A stretch of DNA of 51,368 nucleotides from an uncultured Oscillospiraceae bacterium (GTDB taxonomy: Bacteria; Bacillota; Clostridia; Oscillospirales; Oscillospiraceae): assembly GCA_947629955.1 (NCBI GenBank), contig CANRFT010000013.1, forward strand, positions 1 through 51,368, in the 5' to 3' direction. Every line of letters begins with the position of its first letter. Within the stretch, counting starts at the first letter, position 1. Positions 6,286 to 13,880 of this stretch are shown here, in pieces. The position numbers and the translations under genes were made by a program. A model generated the notes under the pieces. It did no database searches, was not told where the DNA came from, and was given only the letters and a program-made list of their open reading frames with translations.

Positions 6286-8778
6286 ATGAAGCGCAGAGAG
6301 CAGCCGGAGGCCGTCCAGGTCCGGGGAGCCAGGGTCCACAACCTGAAAAACATCGACGTGGACGTGCCCCTGGGGAAGATCGTGGGCATCGCCGGGGTGT
6401 CAGGGTCAGGGAAGTCCTCCCTGGCCCTGGGGGTGCTGTACGCCGAGGGCTCGCGCCGGTATCTGGAGTCCCTGTCCACCTACACCCGCCGCCGCATGAC
6501 CGGAGCCGCCGCCGCCCAGGTGGACGAGGTACGCTACATCCCCGCCGCCCTGGCCCTCCACCAGCGGCCCGGTGTCCCCGGCATCCGGAGCACCTTCGGC
6601 ACCTCCACCGAGCTGCTGAACGCCCTGCGGCTCATGTTCTCAAGGCTGGCCTCCCACCGGTGCCCCAATGGACACTATGTCCCACCCACTATGGATGTGG
6701 CGGCGGAGCGCCCCTTCTTCTGCCCCGTGTGCGGGGAGCGGGTGATCCCTCCCGGCGCGGAGGAGCTGGCCTTCAACAGTCAGGGGGCCTGCCCTGTCTG
6801 CGGCGGCACCGGGATGGTGCGCACCGTGGACGAGTCTACCCTGGTGCCCGACGAGTCACTGTCCATCGACCAGGGAGCGGTGCTGCCCTGGCAGACCCTC
6901 ATGTGGTCGCTGATGAAGGACATCGCGAGGGAGATGGGGGTCCGCACCGACGTGCCCTTCCGGGACCTGACGGAAAAAGAGCGGGACATCGTGTTCCACG
7001 GCCCCGCGGTGAAAAAGCACATCATCTACCAGAACCGGACCAACGGTGCCGCGGGGGACATGGATTTCACCTACTTCAACGCCACCTACACCGTGGAGAA
7101 CGCCCTCAGCAAGGTCAAGGACGAGAAGGGCATGAAGCGGGTGGAGAAGTTCCTACGGCAGGACGTGTGCCCCTCCTGCGGCGGCACCCGCCTGTCCGAG
7201 GCGGCGAGGGCCCCCCGGCTCCGGGGCATCTCCCTGGCCGACGCCTGCAAAATGACGCTGGCGGAACTCATCGAGTGGGTGGACGGCGTCCCCGCCTCCC
7301 TGCCCCCGGAGATGCGCCCCATGGCCGGAAGCATCGGCGAGGCGTTCCAGAGCACGGCGAAGCGGCTGGTGGACCTGGGCCTCAGCTATCTGACCCTGGA
7401 CCGGGCCTCCTCCACCCTGTCCACCGGGGAGCGGCAGCGGGTCCAGCTGGCCCGGGCGGTGCGGAACAGGACCACCGGGGCCCTCTATGTGCTGGACGAG
7501 CCCTCCATCGGCCTCCACCCCTCCAACCTGGAGGGGCTCACCGGCGTCATGGATGATCTGGCCGCCGACGGCAACTCCATCGTGCTGGTGGACCACGACG
7601 TGAGCGTTCTCACCCACGCGGACTGGCTCATCGAGCTGGGCCCGGAGGCCGGGGCCGGGGGCGGCACGGTCATCGCCCAGGGCACCGTGCCCCAGGTGAT
7701 CGCCGACCCCGCCTCGAAGATCGGCCCCTTCCTGGCGCCGGAGGTCAAGACCGAGCTGCGTGCGCGGGCGGAAAAGGACAGGCTGTTCGAGCTGGGAGCC
7801 GTCACCCTGTCCACCGGGCCCATCCACACGGTGAAACCTCTGGAGGTCAAATTCCCCAAGGGGCGGCTGTCGGTGGTCACCGGGGTCTCCGGCTCCGGCA
7901 AGACCACCATGATCTTGGAGAGCCTGGTGCCCGCCCTGGCGGCGTCGGCGGCGGGAAGGCCCCTGCCCCCTCATGTCAAATCCATCGACGCCCCCGGCAT
8001 CCGGCAGGTGAAGCTCATCGACGCCACCCCCATCGGCATCAACATCCGCTCCACCGTGGCCACCTACGCCGACGTCCACGACGAGCTGCGGAAGGTCTAC
8101 GCCCGCACCCCGGAGGCCAAGGCCCTGCGGTATAAGGCCGGAGACTTCTCCTACAACACTGGGGACCTCCGCTGCCCCACCTGCGACGGCACCGGCTCCA
8201 TCAGCCTGGACGTGCAGTTCCTGCCCGACGTGGACATCCCCTGTCCCGACTGCGGCGGGTCCAGATACAGCCGGGCGGCCTTTGAGGTCCGGCGGGAGAA
8301 CCGGGACGGGGAGCAGCTGTCCCTGCCGGAGCTGATGGCCATGAGCGTGGACGAGGCCATGGTGGCCTGCGGCGATCTGAAAACCGTCTATGGCCGTCTG
8401 TCCGTCCTCCACGAGGTGGGCCTGGGGTATCTCACCCTGGGAGAGCAGACCCCCGGCCTCTCCGGCGGAGAGGCCCAGCGGCTCAAGCTGGCCAGCGAGA
8501 TGGGCCGGGGCCAGTCCGACGCCCTGTTCGTGTTCGACGAGCCCACCATCGGCCTCCACCCCCTGGACGTGAAGTCCCTGATGGGGGTGTTCCAGCGGCT
8601 CATCGACAGCGGAGCCACCGTCGTCGTCATCGAGCACGATCTGGACGTGATCCGCAGCGCCGACTACGTGGTGGACATGGGCCCCGGCGGCGGCGAGGAG
8701 GGCGGCCGGATCGTATGCGCCGGCACGCCGGAGGAGGTCAGAGCCTGCCCCGCGAGCGTCACCGGGCGGTATCTGTGA
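6286..8778 (+). CDS. UvrA-like ABC ATPase lacking the UvrB-binding domain
   Basis: 830 residues against about 940 for true UvrA. Two ABC modules are present: Walker A GVSGSGKSSL (about residue 37) and GVSGSGKTTM; signature LSTGERQRVQLARAV and LSGGEAQRLKLASEM; Walker B LYVLDEPSIGLHP and LFVFDEPTIGLHP. Zinc-binding CxxC pairs occur (CPVCGGTG, CPSCGGTR, CPTCDGTG, CPDCGGSR). Between the first signature-II-like region and FNSQGACPVC, where UvrA has its roughly 110-residue UvrB-binding domain, only about 30 residues remain. Such UvrA paralogues are not expected to act in canonical excision repair; some are linked to drug tolerance. GGAGGGG precedes the ATG. Function inferred as a DNA- or drug-responsive ATPase. 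Confidence 0.85.
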   Translation: MKRREQPEAVQVRGARVHNLKNIDVDVPLGKIVGIAGVSGSGKSSLALGVLYAEGSRRYLESLSTYTRRRMTGAAAAQVDEVRYIPAALALHQRPGVPGIRSTFGTSTELLNALRLMFSRLASHRCPNGHYVPPTMDVAAERPFFCPVCGERVIPPGAEELAFNSQGACPVCGGTGMVRTVDESTLVPDESLSIDQGAVLPWQTLMWSLMKDIAREMGVRTDVPFRDLTEKERDIVFHGPAVKKHIIYQNRTNGAAGDMDFTYFNATYTVENALSKVKDEKGMKRVEKFLRQDVCPSCGGTRLSEAARAPRLRGISLADACKMTLAELIEWVDGVPASLPPEMRPMAGSIGEAFQSTAKRLVDLGLSYLTLDRASSTLSTGERQRVQLARAVRNRTTGALYVLDEPSIGLHPSNLEGLTGVMDDLAADGNSIVLVDHDVSVLTHADWLIELGPEAGAGGGTVIAQGTVPQVIADPASKIGPFLAPEVKTELRARAEKDRLFELGAVTLSTGPIHTVKPLEVKFPKGRLSVVTGVSGSGKTTMILESLVPALAASAAGRPLPPHVKSIDAPGIRQVKLIDATPIGINIRSTVATYADVHDELRKVYARTPEAKALRYKAGDFSYNTGDLRCPTCDGTGSISLDVQFLPDVDIPCPDCGGSRYSRAAFEVRRENRDGEQLSLPELMAMSVDEAMVACGDLKTVYGRLSVLHEVGLGYLTLGEQTPGLSGGEAQRLKLASEMGRGQSDALFVFDEPTIGLHPLDVKSLMGVFQRLIDSGATVVVIEHDLDVIRSADYVVDMGPGGGEEGGRIVCAGTPEEVRACPASVTGRYL

Positions 8779-8847
8779 GGATGCCCCGGCGGCCCGTGCC
8801 GATTTCATCGGGAAACCTGCTTTTTTCATAAACACGGTCTTTTCGCC

Positions 8848-8876
8848 TTGACAGCGGCGGAAAAGTCAAGTAAAGT
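8848..8876 (+). promoter_or_regulatory. SigA-type promoter of the CAP-domain lipoprotein
   Basis: Perfect TTGACA (8848-8853), 17-base spacer, TAAAGT (8871-8876). Transcript start would be about 40 bases before the ATG at 8924. Confidence 0.6.
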
Positions 8877-8923
8877 ATAGCCGTAATATGTAAACCAAAC
8901 TTCCACGGAAGCGAGGGGTCTTT

Positions 8924-9535
8924 ATGAGGTTCAAACGCATCATCGCGGCTGTCCTGGCCGCGCTCCTTCTGGTCCTTGCCCTGACAGGCTGCTCCGCCTC
9001 CCAGGCGGAGGTCCGGGACGACGCCCCCGATCTGTCCGACGTGTACTGTCCCCCGGAGGACCCCGTCCAGCAGGACGACGGGACCTCCGTCATCGAGGAC
9101 GACAACGTCCCCCTGGACGGCGCGCCGGGCGCGGACAGCAAAGCCGCCGCCTACGTCAAAGAGGCGCTGGAGCTCATCAACAAGGAGCGGGCCGCCCAGA
9201 AGCTCGCCCCGCTGAGCGCCCTGCCCGCCATCGAGACCGCCGCCGGCATCCGGGCCCAGGAGCTGGTCAGCAGCTTCTCCCACACCCGGCCCGACGGCTC
9301 CCGGTACCGCACCGCCCTGGAGGACAACGGCGTCAATGCCGGCTACACCGGTGAGAACTGCGGCATGGGCTACCGCACGCCGGACGCGGTGGTCAAGGGC
9401 TGGATGAAGAGCGCGGGGCACAAGGCCAACATCCTCAAGCCCCAGTACACCCACGCGGGCGTGGGCTATTGCGTGGACCCCAAGACCGGGTACGCCTACT
9501 GGTGCCTGCTGCTCACCTCCAACCCCACAAAGTAA
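8924..9535 (+). CDS. CAP-domain (SCP-like) lipoprotein
   Basis: 203 residues. The signal peptide MRFKRIIAAVLAALLLVLAL ends in a lipobox LTGC, so the protein should be anchored to the outer face of the membrane. After an acidic linker comes a CAP/SCP domain (about residues 78-200) with ELINKERAAQKLAPLSAL, SFSHTRPDGSRY, TGENCGMGY and WMKSAGHKANIL. The two His and two Glu of the CAP cavity appear present. Bacterial CAP proteins of this type (YkwD-like) are secreted and of unclear biochemical role. AAGCGAGGGG precedes the ATG. A terminator follows directly, so it is a single-gene unit. Confidence 0.9.
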   Translation: MRFKRIIAAVLAALLLVLALTGCSASQAEVRDDAPDLSDVYCPPEDPVQQDDGTSVIEDDNVPLDGAPGADSKAAAYVKEALELINKERAAQKLAPLSALPAIETAAGIRAQELVSSFSHTRPDGSRYRTALEDNGVNAGYTGENCGMGYRTPDAVVKGWMKSAGHKANILKPQYTHAGVGYCVDPKTGYAYWCLLLTSNPTK

Positions 9536-9545
9536 AAACGCTGAC

Positions 9546-9576
9546 CAGGGGCCGCCGCCGGGCGGCCCCTGTTTTC
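9546..9576 (+). terminator. Terminator of the CAP-domain gene
   Basis: CAGGGGCCGCC, loop GCCG, GGCGGCCCCTG followed by TTTTCG, ten bases after the stop. Confidence 0.85.
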
Positions 9577-9603
9577 GTGCACCTGTTTTCGTGAAAAAAG
9601 GTG

Positions 9604-9632
9604 TTGACAACCCGGAACTTTTCTGCTATGCT
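9604..9632 (+). promoter_or_regulatory. SigA-type promoter of infC-rpmI-rplT
   Basis: TTGACA (9604-9609), 17-base spacer, TATGCT (9627-9632). It yields a leader of about 155 bases before the infC start. Confidence 0.85.
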
Positions 9633-9638
9633 GTTTGA

Positions 9639-9793
9639 GCAAAACAAAGCAGGCACAGCGCCGCTGTCCTCACCTCCCGCCGCAGGCGAAGGGGTCAACA
9701 TGGTGGAACGACACGCGTGAGGCGTGCTGTTTCGTTGTGGACGTGGGCGCTTTCCGCTCACGTTTGTTTTTGTTCGACTGGAGGTGTTTGACC
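9639..9793 (+). promoter_or_regulatory. Structured leader of the infC operon (L20-leader type)
   Basis: The transcript leader holds a first hairpin at about 9707-9736 (AACGA-CACGC pairing with GCGTG and TCGTT, with an internal bulge), followed directly by the terminator-like hairpin at 9741-9763. In Bacillus the infC-rpmI-rplT leader is the target of ribosomal protein L20, which promotes premature termination. The gene order and arrangement here fit that mechanism; the L20-binding site itself was not modelled. Confidence 0.6.
9741..9774 (+). terminator. Attenuator hairpin upstream of infC
   Basis: ACGTGGGCG, loop CTTTC, CGCTCACGT (9-base stem, one G-T pair), followed by TTGTTTTTGTT. It is a complete intrinsic terminator placed between the promoter and infC, 20 bases before the start codon, which implies regulated read-through. 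Confidence 0.75.
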
Positions 9794-10315
9794 ATAGCTA
9801 ACACGGCTCATCAGATCAACGAGGAGATCCGGGACCGGGAAGTGCGGCTCATCGGGGCCGACGGCACCCAGATGGGCGTCATGTCCGCCGCCGAGGCCCA
9901 GCACTACGCCGATCAGGCCGGCCTGGACCTGGTGAAGATCTCTCCCACCGCCGTTCCCCCCGTGTGCAAGCTCATGGACTACGGCAAGTATCGCTTTGAG
10001 CAGTCCAAACGGGAGAAAGAGGCCCGCAAGAACCAGCACGTGGTGGAAGTGAAGGAGATCCGTATGTCTCCCGGTATCGACAGCGGCGACTTCAATACCA
10101 AGCTGCGCAACGCCCAGAAGTTTTTGGGCGAGGGCAACCGGGTGAAGGTCACCGTGCGCTTCCGGGGCCGTGAGATGGCCCACACCGACATCGGCAAGAA
10201 CCTTCTGCTGGAGTTTGCCGAGCAGTGCGGCGAGGTGGCCAATCTGGACAAGGAGCCCAGGCTGGAAGGCCGGCATATGTCCATCTTCCTGTCCGCCAAG
10301 CCCACCAAGAAGTAA
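9794..10315 (+). CDS. infC: Translation initiation factor IF-3, apparent ATA start
   Basis: 173 residues, the normal IF-3 length. IF-3 binds the 30S subunit, blocks premature 50S joining and rejects non-standard start codons. Family sequence is clear: [44 protein letters not shown] and RFRGREMAH. There is no ATG in the right place. GGAGG at 9780-9784 lies nine bases before an ATA codon (9794) and only three before a TTG (9788), so ATA is the better-spaced start. IF-3 autoregulation through an AUU start is known in E. coli and Bacillus; an AUA would work in the same way. First gene of infC-rpmI-rplT. Confidence 0.92.
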   Translation: MANTAHQINEEIRDREVRLIGADGTQMGVMSAAEAQHYADQAGLDLVKISPTAVPPVCKLMDYGKYRFEQSKREKEARKNQHVVEVKEIRMSPGIDSGDFNTKLRNAQKFLGEGNRVKVTVRFRGREMAHTDIGKNLLLEFAEQCGEVANLDKEPRLEGRHMSIFLSAKPTKK

Positions 10316-10367
10316 TCCCCCGCGGCGCCAGACCGCCGCCTATCACACGACAAAGGAGAATACCGCC

Positions 10368-10571
10368 ATGCCTAAAGTCAAGACCCACAGCGGCGCCAAG
10401 AAGCGCTTCAAGCTGACCAAGAACGGCCTCGTCAAGCGCGCTCACGCCTACAAGAGCCACCTGCTGAACGGCCACGGCAAGACCCGCAAGCTCAAGAGAG
10501 GCCTCCGCAAGGGCGCCTATGCCGACGTGACCAACCAGGCCACCGTCAAGCGCATGATCCCCTACAAATAA
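10368..10571 (+). CDS. rpmI: 50S ribosomal protein L35
   Basis: 67 residues, very basic. [20 protein letters not shown] and the [10 protein letters not shown] and [12 protein letters not shown] stretches are typical of bL35, a small protein of the large ribosomal subunit. AAAGGAG precedes the ATG at 10368. It sits in the conserved infC-rpmI-rplT order, 52 bases after infC and 40 before rplT. Confidence 0.97.
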   Translation: MPKVKTHSGAKKRFKLTKNGLVKRAHAYKSHLLNGHGKTRKLKRGLRKGAYADVTNQATVKRMIPYK

Positions 10572-10611
10572 GGTCCCCACCCATTTACTCATAACAGGAG
10601 GCTGAACGACA

Positions 10612-10968
10612 ATGGCAAGAGTCAAGGGCGCGATGATGACGCGCAAGAGAAGGAATAAGGTCCTCAAGCTGGCCAAGGGCTACTGGGGCGCCAAGAGCAA
10701 GCATTTCAAGATGGCCAACGAGCAGGTGATGAAGTCCCTGCAGTACGCCTACACCGGCCGCCGGCTGAAGAAGCGCGACTTCCGTCAGCTGTGGATTGCC
10801 CGGATCAACGCCGGGTGCAAGATGAACGGCATGAACTACTCCACCTTCATGCACGGCCTGAAGCTGGCCGGCGTGGAGATCAACCGCAAGATGCTGGCCG
10901 AGATGGCCGTCAACGACAAGGCCGCCTTCGCCCAGCTCACCGGCCTGGCCAAGGAGAAGCTGGCCTGA
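10612..10968 (+). CDS. rplT: 50S ribosomal protein L20
   Basis: 118 residues. [48 protein letters not shown] and INAGCKMNG are bL20 signatures. L20 is an early 23S rRNA-binding assembly protein and, in Firmicutes, the repressor of its own operon through the leader upstream of infC. AGGAGG precedes the ATG. Last gene of the operon, followed by a bidirectional terminator. Confidence 0.97.
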   Translation: MARVKGAMMTRKRRNKVLKLAKGYWGAKSKHFKMANEQVMKSLQYAYTGRRLKKRDFRQLWIARINAGCKMNGMNYSTFMHGLKLAGVEINRKMLAEMAVNDKAAFAQLTGLAKEKLA

Positions 10969-10985
10969 ACTCCATAAGGACATGA

Positions 10986-11019
10986 AAACTCCCGGTTCCG
11001 ACGGAACCGGGAGTTTTTG
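10986..11019. terminator. Bidirectional terminator between rplT and the convergent membrane-protein gene
   Basis: AACTCCCGGTTCCG and CGGAACCGGGAGTT form a strong stem around a short loop, with TTTTTG on the plus side and TTTTC on the minus side. It ends transcripts from both rplT and the gene at 11023-11850. Confidence 0.9.
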
Positions 11020-11022
11020 TTC

Positions 11023-11850
11023 TTACAGGGCAAAGCCCTCCAGGATGCCGTGCAGCTGCTCCAGCGCCTCCTCCGAACTGCCGTCCACATCGATATTGAT
11101 GTGATACCGGAAACCGTCCAGCATGAGATCCGCCTCATAGCGCTCACAGGTATTGTATTTCTCCGGGTCCGGCATACCGTCCCCGGGCGCCAGATGGACG
11201 ATCACGGCGGACAGGCCGCTCCGCGTGATATACTCCTCGGTGGAGAGCTCGTAGCCGGGGGCAAAGTACCGCCCGACAAAAAAGTCCTCGGGATCGAGGG
11301 CCTCCCCCATGAGATCGGTGTACGCCTCCGCGGAAATACTGACGGCAAGCCCCCGGGTCCACTGCTGGAAGTGGAGCCAGGTGGGGCCTGCATCGTTGGA
11401 TTGCACGGACAGAAAGCACCCGCCGATGTCCAGGGCGTCGATCACCGGGTTCTCGGGCAGGGTCACCCCGCTGAACGCCTCCGCCGCCGACCAGTCCTGA
11501 CCGATAAAATATCTCGTGGCGTAGGCGGGATCGGTCTCCGCCAGGGCCAGCACCTCGTCGGTCAAGGACTCCGCCGACAGGAACCGGAAGTCCCCGCCAG
11601 TCAAACCGTATCCGGGCTTCCCGCTCTCGGTTTCCTGCAGCTCCACAGATGCGAAGCCGCCCATCGCATAGACCGCCGCGAAGGCCGACCCCATCAGCAG
11701 CAGGCAGGCGCAGGCCGCGATCAGGGCCGTCCGCAGGGGCCGCGGGAAGCGGCGGGCAGGCTTTGCCTCTCTCAGTTGGTTCATGATCTCCTCCTTTTTG
11801 TCCTCATCGAGCGTCACACGCTCCATCATGTGCCGGTACTGTTCCCTCAT
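11023..11850 (-). CDS. Membrane protein co-encoded with ECF sigma factor (probable anti-sigma or sigma-regulated)
   Basis: 275 residues from ATG 11850 with AAAGGAG nine bases upstream. A cytoplasmic N-terminus of about 45 residues (MREQYRHMMERVTLDEDKK, NQLREAKPARR) precedes one transmembrane helix (TALIAACACLLLMGSAFAAV) and an extracytoplasmic domain of about 200 residues. No HxxxCxxC zinc motif of the classical anti-sigma domain is visible, but the start overlaps the sigma factor gene by 47 bases. The plan resembles DUF4179-type or other non-zinc membrane partners. Role as anti-sigma factor is inferred from coupling and topology. Confidence 0.75.
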   Translation of the reverse strand: MREQYRHMMERVTLDEDKKEEIMNQLREAKPARRFPRPLRTALIAACACLLLMGSAFAAVYAMGGFASVELQETESGKPGYGLTGGDFRFLSAESLTDEVLALAETDPAYATRYFIGQDWSAAEAFSGVTLPENPVIDALDIGGCFLSVQSNDAGPTWLHFQQWTRGLAVSISAEAYTDLMGEALDPEDFFVGRYFAPGYELSTEEYITRSGLSAVIVHLAPGDGMPDPEKYNTCERYEADLMLDGFRYHINIDVDGSSEEALEQLHGILEGFAL

Positions 11851-12304
11851 CGTCCGACAGCTCCTTTCTAAGTAATTCCCGGGCACGGGCCATCCGGGTC
11901 TGGACCGCCGTGCGGGAGATCTTCAGGATCTCCCCGATCTCCCTCTGGTCGTACCCCTCAAAGTAATAGAGGTGGATCACCGCCCGGTAGATGGGCGGCA
12001 GGGCCTTGACGGCGGCGTAGACCTCCCGGTCCGTCGGGTCTTTGAACAGCAGGGTCTCGTCCAGTTCCCCCACGTTCCGCCGCCAGAAGGACCGCAGCGC
12101 GTTTTTGCAGGCGTTGGCGGTCCACTTCAGCAGATAGGGCTTCTCCCCCTCCGGCGGGAGGGCCGCTTTCCCCTCCGCCAGACGGAGGAACACCGTCTGG
12201 CACACGTCCTCCGCCTCCGGGCGGCTGCCCAGATAGCTGTACGCCAGCCGGAACACGTCGTCGGCGTACTTGCTGAACAACCGCTCCAGTTCCTGTGGGT
12301 CCAC
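11804..12304 (-). CDS. ECF-type RNA polymerase sigma factor
   Basis: 166 residues from GTG 12304 (MDPQELERLFSKYADDVFRL), which has GAGGGGGTGA eight bases upstream. An ATG at 12343 would add 13 residues, but it has a poorly spaced ribosome site and lies about where transcription should start. Sigma region 2 (SKYADDVFRLAYSYLGSRP, AEDVCQTVFLRLAEG) and region 4 (LPPIYRAVIHLYYFEGY, REIGEILKISRTAVQTRMAR) are both clear; regions 1.1 and 3 are absent, as in group 4 factors. The membrane protein gene starts inside its 3' end. It probably responds to an envelope signal relayed by that partner. Confidence 0.9.
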   Translation of the reverse strand: MDPQELERLFSKYADDVFRLAYSYLGSRPEAEDVCQTVFLRLAEGKAALPPEGEKPYLLKWTANACKNALRSFWRRNVGELDETLLFKDPTDREVYAAVKALPPIYRAVIHLYYFEGYDQREIGEILKISRTAVQTRMARARELLRKELSDDEGTVPAHDGACDAR

Positions 12305-12363
12305 GTCCGTCACCCCCTCGCGTTTTTTTGAGGCCTCGCCCATATAACAATCGAACCCCTCCG

Positions 12364-12393
12364 ATTATCACACGGCGACGCGAAAATTTTCAA
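12364..12393 (-). promoter_or_regulatory. Likely promoter of the sigma/membrane-partner operon
   Basis: On the minus strand TTGAAA (12388-12393), 18-base spacer, GATAAT (12364-12369). It leaves a leader of about 50 bases before GTG 12304. Whether the sigma factor also recognises its own promoter cannot be read from this. Confidence 0.5.
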
Positions 12394-12482
12394 GTTTTTT
12401 CACTTGGCCCCTTCCTTCCCCTTTTCAACTGTCATTTTATGTGATAAAATAGGACAAAACATGACAAAGGGGGCGTGATCCC

Positions 12483-13424
12483 ATGTCTGTGAGCCGGCAA
12501 TTCCAACTGGTATCCCTTCTCCTGGAGCGGGGCCGCACGACCGCCGGAGAACTGGCGGCGGCGCTGAAAGTCTCCCCCCGCACCGTTTTGCGGGACGTAG
12601 AGGCCCTGTCCGCCGCCGGAATACCGGTGTACACCGCCCAGGGGGCCGGGGGCGGCGTGTCCCTCCTGGACGGACACGCGCCGGACGAGGCCGCCCTCAC
12701 CGCCGAGGAGCGGCGGCAGCTGCTCTCCGCCCTGTCCTCCCCGCCGGAGGGAGAGGACGAGGGGGCGCTGGTCCGGCTGTCCGCTCTGTTCGCCCGGCGG
12801 GAAAGGGACTGGCTGGAGGTCCGGCTGTCCCGGCGGGGCTCGCCCGGCCGGGATGACGAGACCTTCCGGCAGCTCAAGGAGGCCATCCTGGAGCGGCGGG
12901 GCCTGCGATTTGTCTACGCCTCCTCCCGGGAGGGGACCTGGCGGCGGAGGGTCCTCCCCGCCCGGCTGGTGTACGACAGCGGCGTCTGGTCCCTCCAGGG
13001 CCTCGATGTGGACCGGGAGGAATATCGCCTGTACCGCCTCACCCGCATCCTGCCCCCCATCGAGACGGATGAGCCCTTCCGGCGGAAGCTGTCGCCTCCG
13101 GAGGTGGAGCCCGAGGGGGATATCCCGCCCCTGTTCCGGGTAGAGGCCAGACTGCGCTTCTCCCCCGCCGCGGCCTACCGGGTGTACGACGAGTTCGGCC
13201 GGGACTGCGTCACCCCCCTGTCCGACGGCTCCCTGCTGGTAGAGGCGGTGTTCCATGAGGACCAGCGGCTGTATGGATACCTGCTGTCCTTCGGCGCGGG
13301 GGTGACGGTGCTCGCGCCCGACACGCTGCGGAGGCGGCTGGCGTCGCTGGCAAAGGCGATCTATGAATCCCACGTGGAGCCCCCGTCCCCGGCGGCAGGC
13401 TCCGCCTCAAAAACGGACGGATAA
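12483..13424 (+). CDS. HTH/WYL-domain transcriptional regulator (YafY family)
   Basis: 313 residues. N-terminal DeoR-like helix-turn-helix (FQLVSLLLERGRTTAGELAA, VSPRTVLRDVEALSAAGIPV), then a WYL domain (about residues 130-205: ILERRGLRFVYASS, RRRVLPARLVYDSGVWSLQG) and a C-terminal WCX extension (FRVEARLRFSPAAAYRVYDE). WYL proteins are ligand- or nucleic-acid-sensing regulators and often control stress or defence genes, but no defence cluster is adjacent. AAAGGGGG precedes the ATG. It is divergent from the sigma factor operon and has no clear operon partner. Confidence 0.92.
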   Translation: MSVSRQFQLVSLLLERGRTTAGELAAALKVSPRTVLRDVEALSAAGIPVYTAQGAGGGVSLLDGHAPDEAALTAEERRQLLSALSSPPEGEDEGALVRLSALFARRERDWLEVRLSRRGSPGRDDETFRQLKEAILERRGLRFVYASSREGTWRRRVLPARLVYDSGVWSLQGLDVDREEYRLYRLTRILPPIETDEPFRRKLSPPEVEPEGDIPPLFRVEARLRFSPAAAYRVYDEFGRDCVTPLSDGSLLVEAVFHEDQRLYGYLLSFGAGVTVLAPDTLRRRLASLAKAIYESHVEPPSPAAGSASKTDG

Positions 13425-13438
13425 TCTCGTCATTTCGG

Positions 13439-13467
13439 TTGATTCTCCCTCTTTGGTGTGATATGAT
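13439..13467 (+). promoter_or_regulatory. SigA-type promoter of the NusG-II/Gx transporter operon
   Basis: TTGATT (13439-13444), 17-base spacer, TATGAT (13462-13467). The transcript would start about 20 bases before the TTG start codon at 13494. Confidence 0.75.
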
Positions 13468-13493
13468 AGCGTGGCGAAAGGGGGAACGCCGTT

Positions 13494-13871
13494 TTGGACC
13501 GGTTCAAAACACATCGAAACGACGTGCTCCTCATCGCCGCCCTGCTGATCCTGGCGGGGGCGCTGGCCCTGTTTTTGCGCCTTGGCCGGCACAGCGGCGG
13601 GACCGTATCCGTGACCGTGGGCGGCGAGATGGTGGCTGAGCTGCCCCTGGACGAGGACGCCTCCCTCCCCATCGAAACGGAGAGCGGGACCAATCTGCTG
13701 GTCATCGAGGGCGCCGCCGCCCGTATGGAGTCTGCCGACTGCCCCGATCTGCTGTGCGTGAAGATGGGCGCCATCCGCTGGGCCGGCGAGTCCATCGTGT
13801 GCCTGCCCCATCAGGTGGTGGTCACGGTGGAGGGCGGTCCCGACGGCGGCTTCGACGCCGCCGCCCGGTGA
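13494..13871 (+). CDS. NusG domain II-containing membrane-anchored protein
   Basis: 125 residues from a TTG start with AAAGGGGG about nine bases upstream. One N-terminal transmembrane helix (VLLIAALLILAGALALFL) is followed by an extracytoplasmic domain with the NusG-II pattern: VSVTVGGEMVAELPLDEDA, LLVIEGAAARM, and the cysteine pair in CPDLLCVKMGAI. In Firmicutes these proteins sit next to Gx transporter proteins, and often near FMN-binding or ApbE-like proteins. Here the next gene begins nine bases later and is a Gx transporter. The exact function is unknown. Confidence 0.85.
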   Translation: MDRFKTHRNDVLLIAALLILAGALALFLRLGRHSGGTVSVTVGGEMVAELPLDEDASLPIETESGTNLLVIEGAAARMESADCPDLLCVKMGAIRWAGESIVCLPHQVVVTVEGGPDGGFDAAAR

Positions 13872-13880
13872 GGTGACGCC

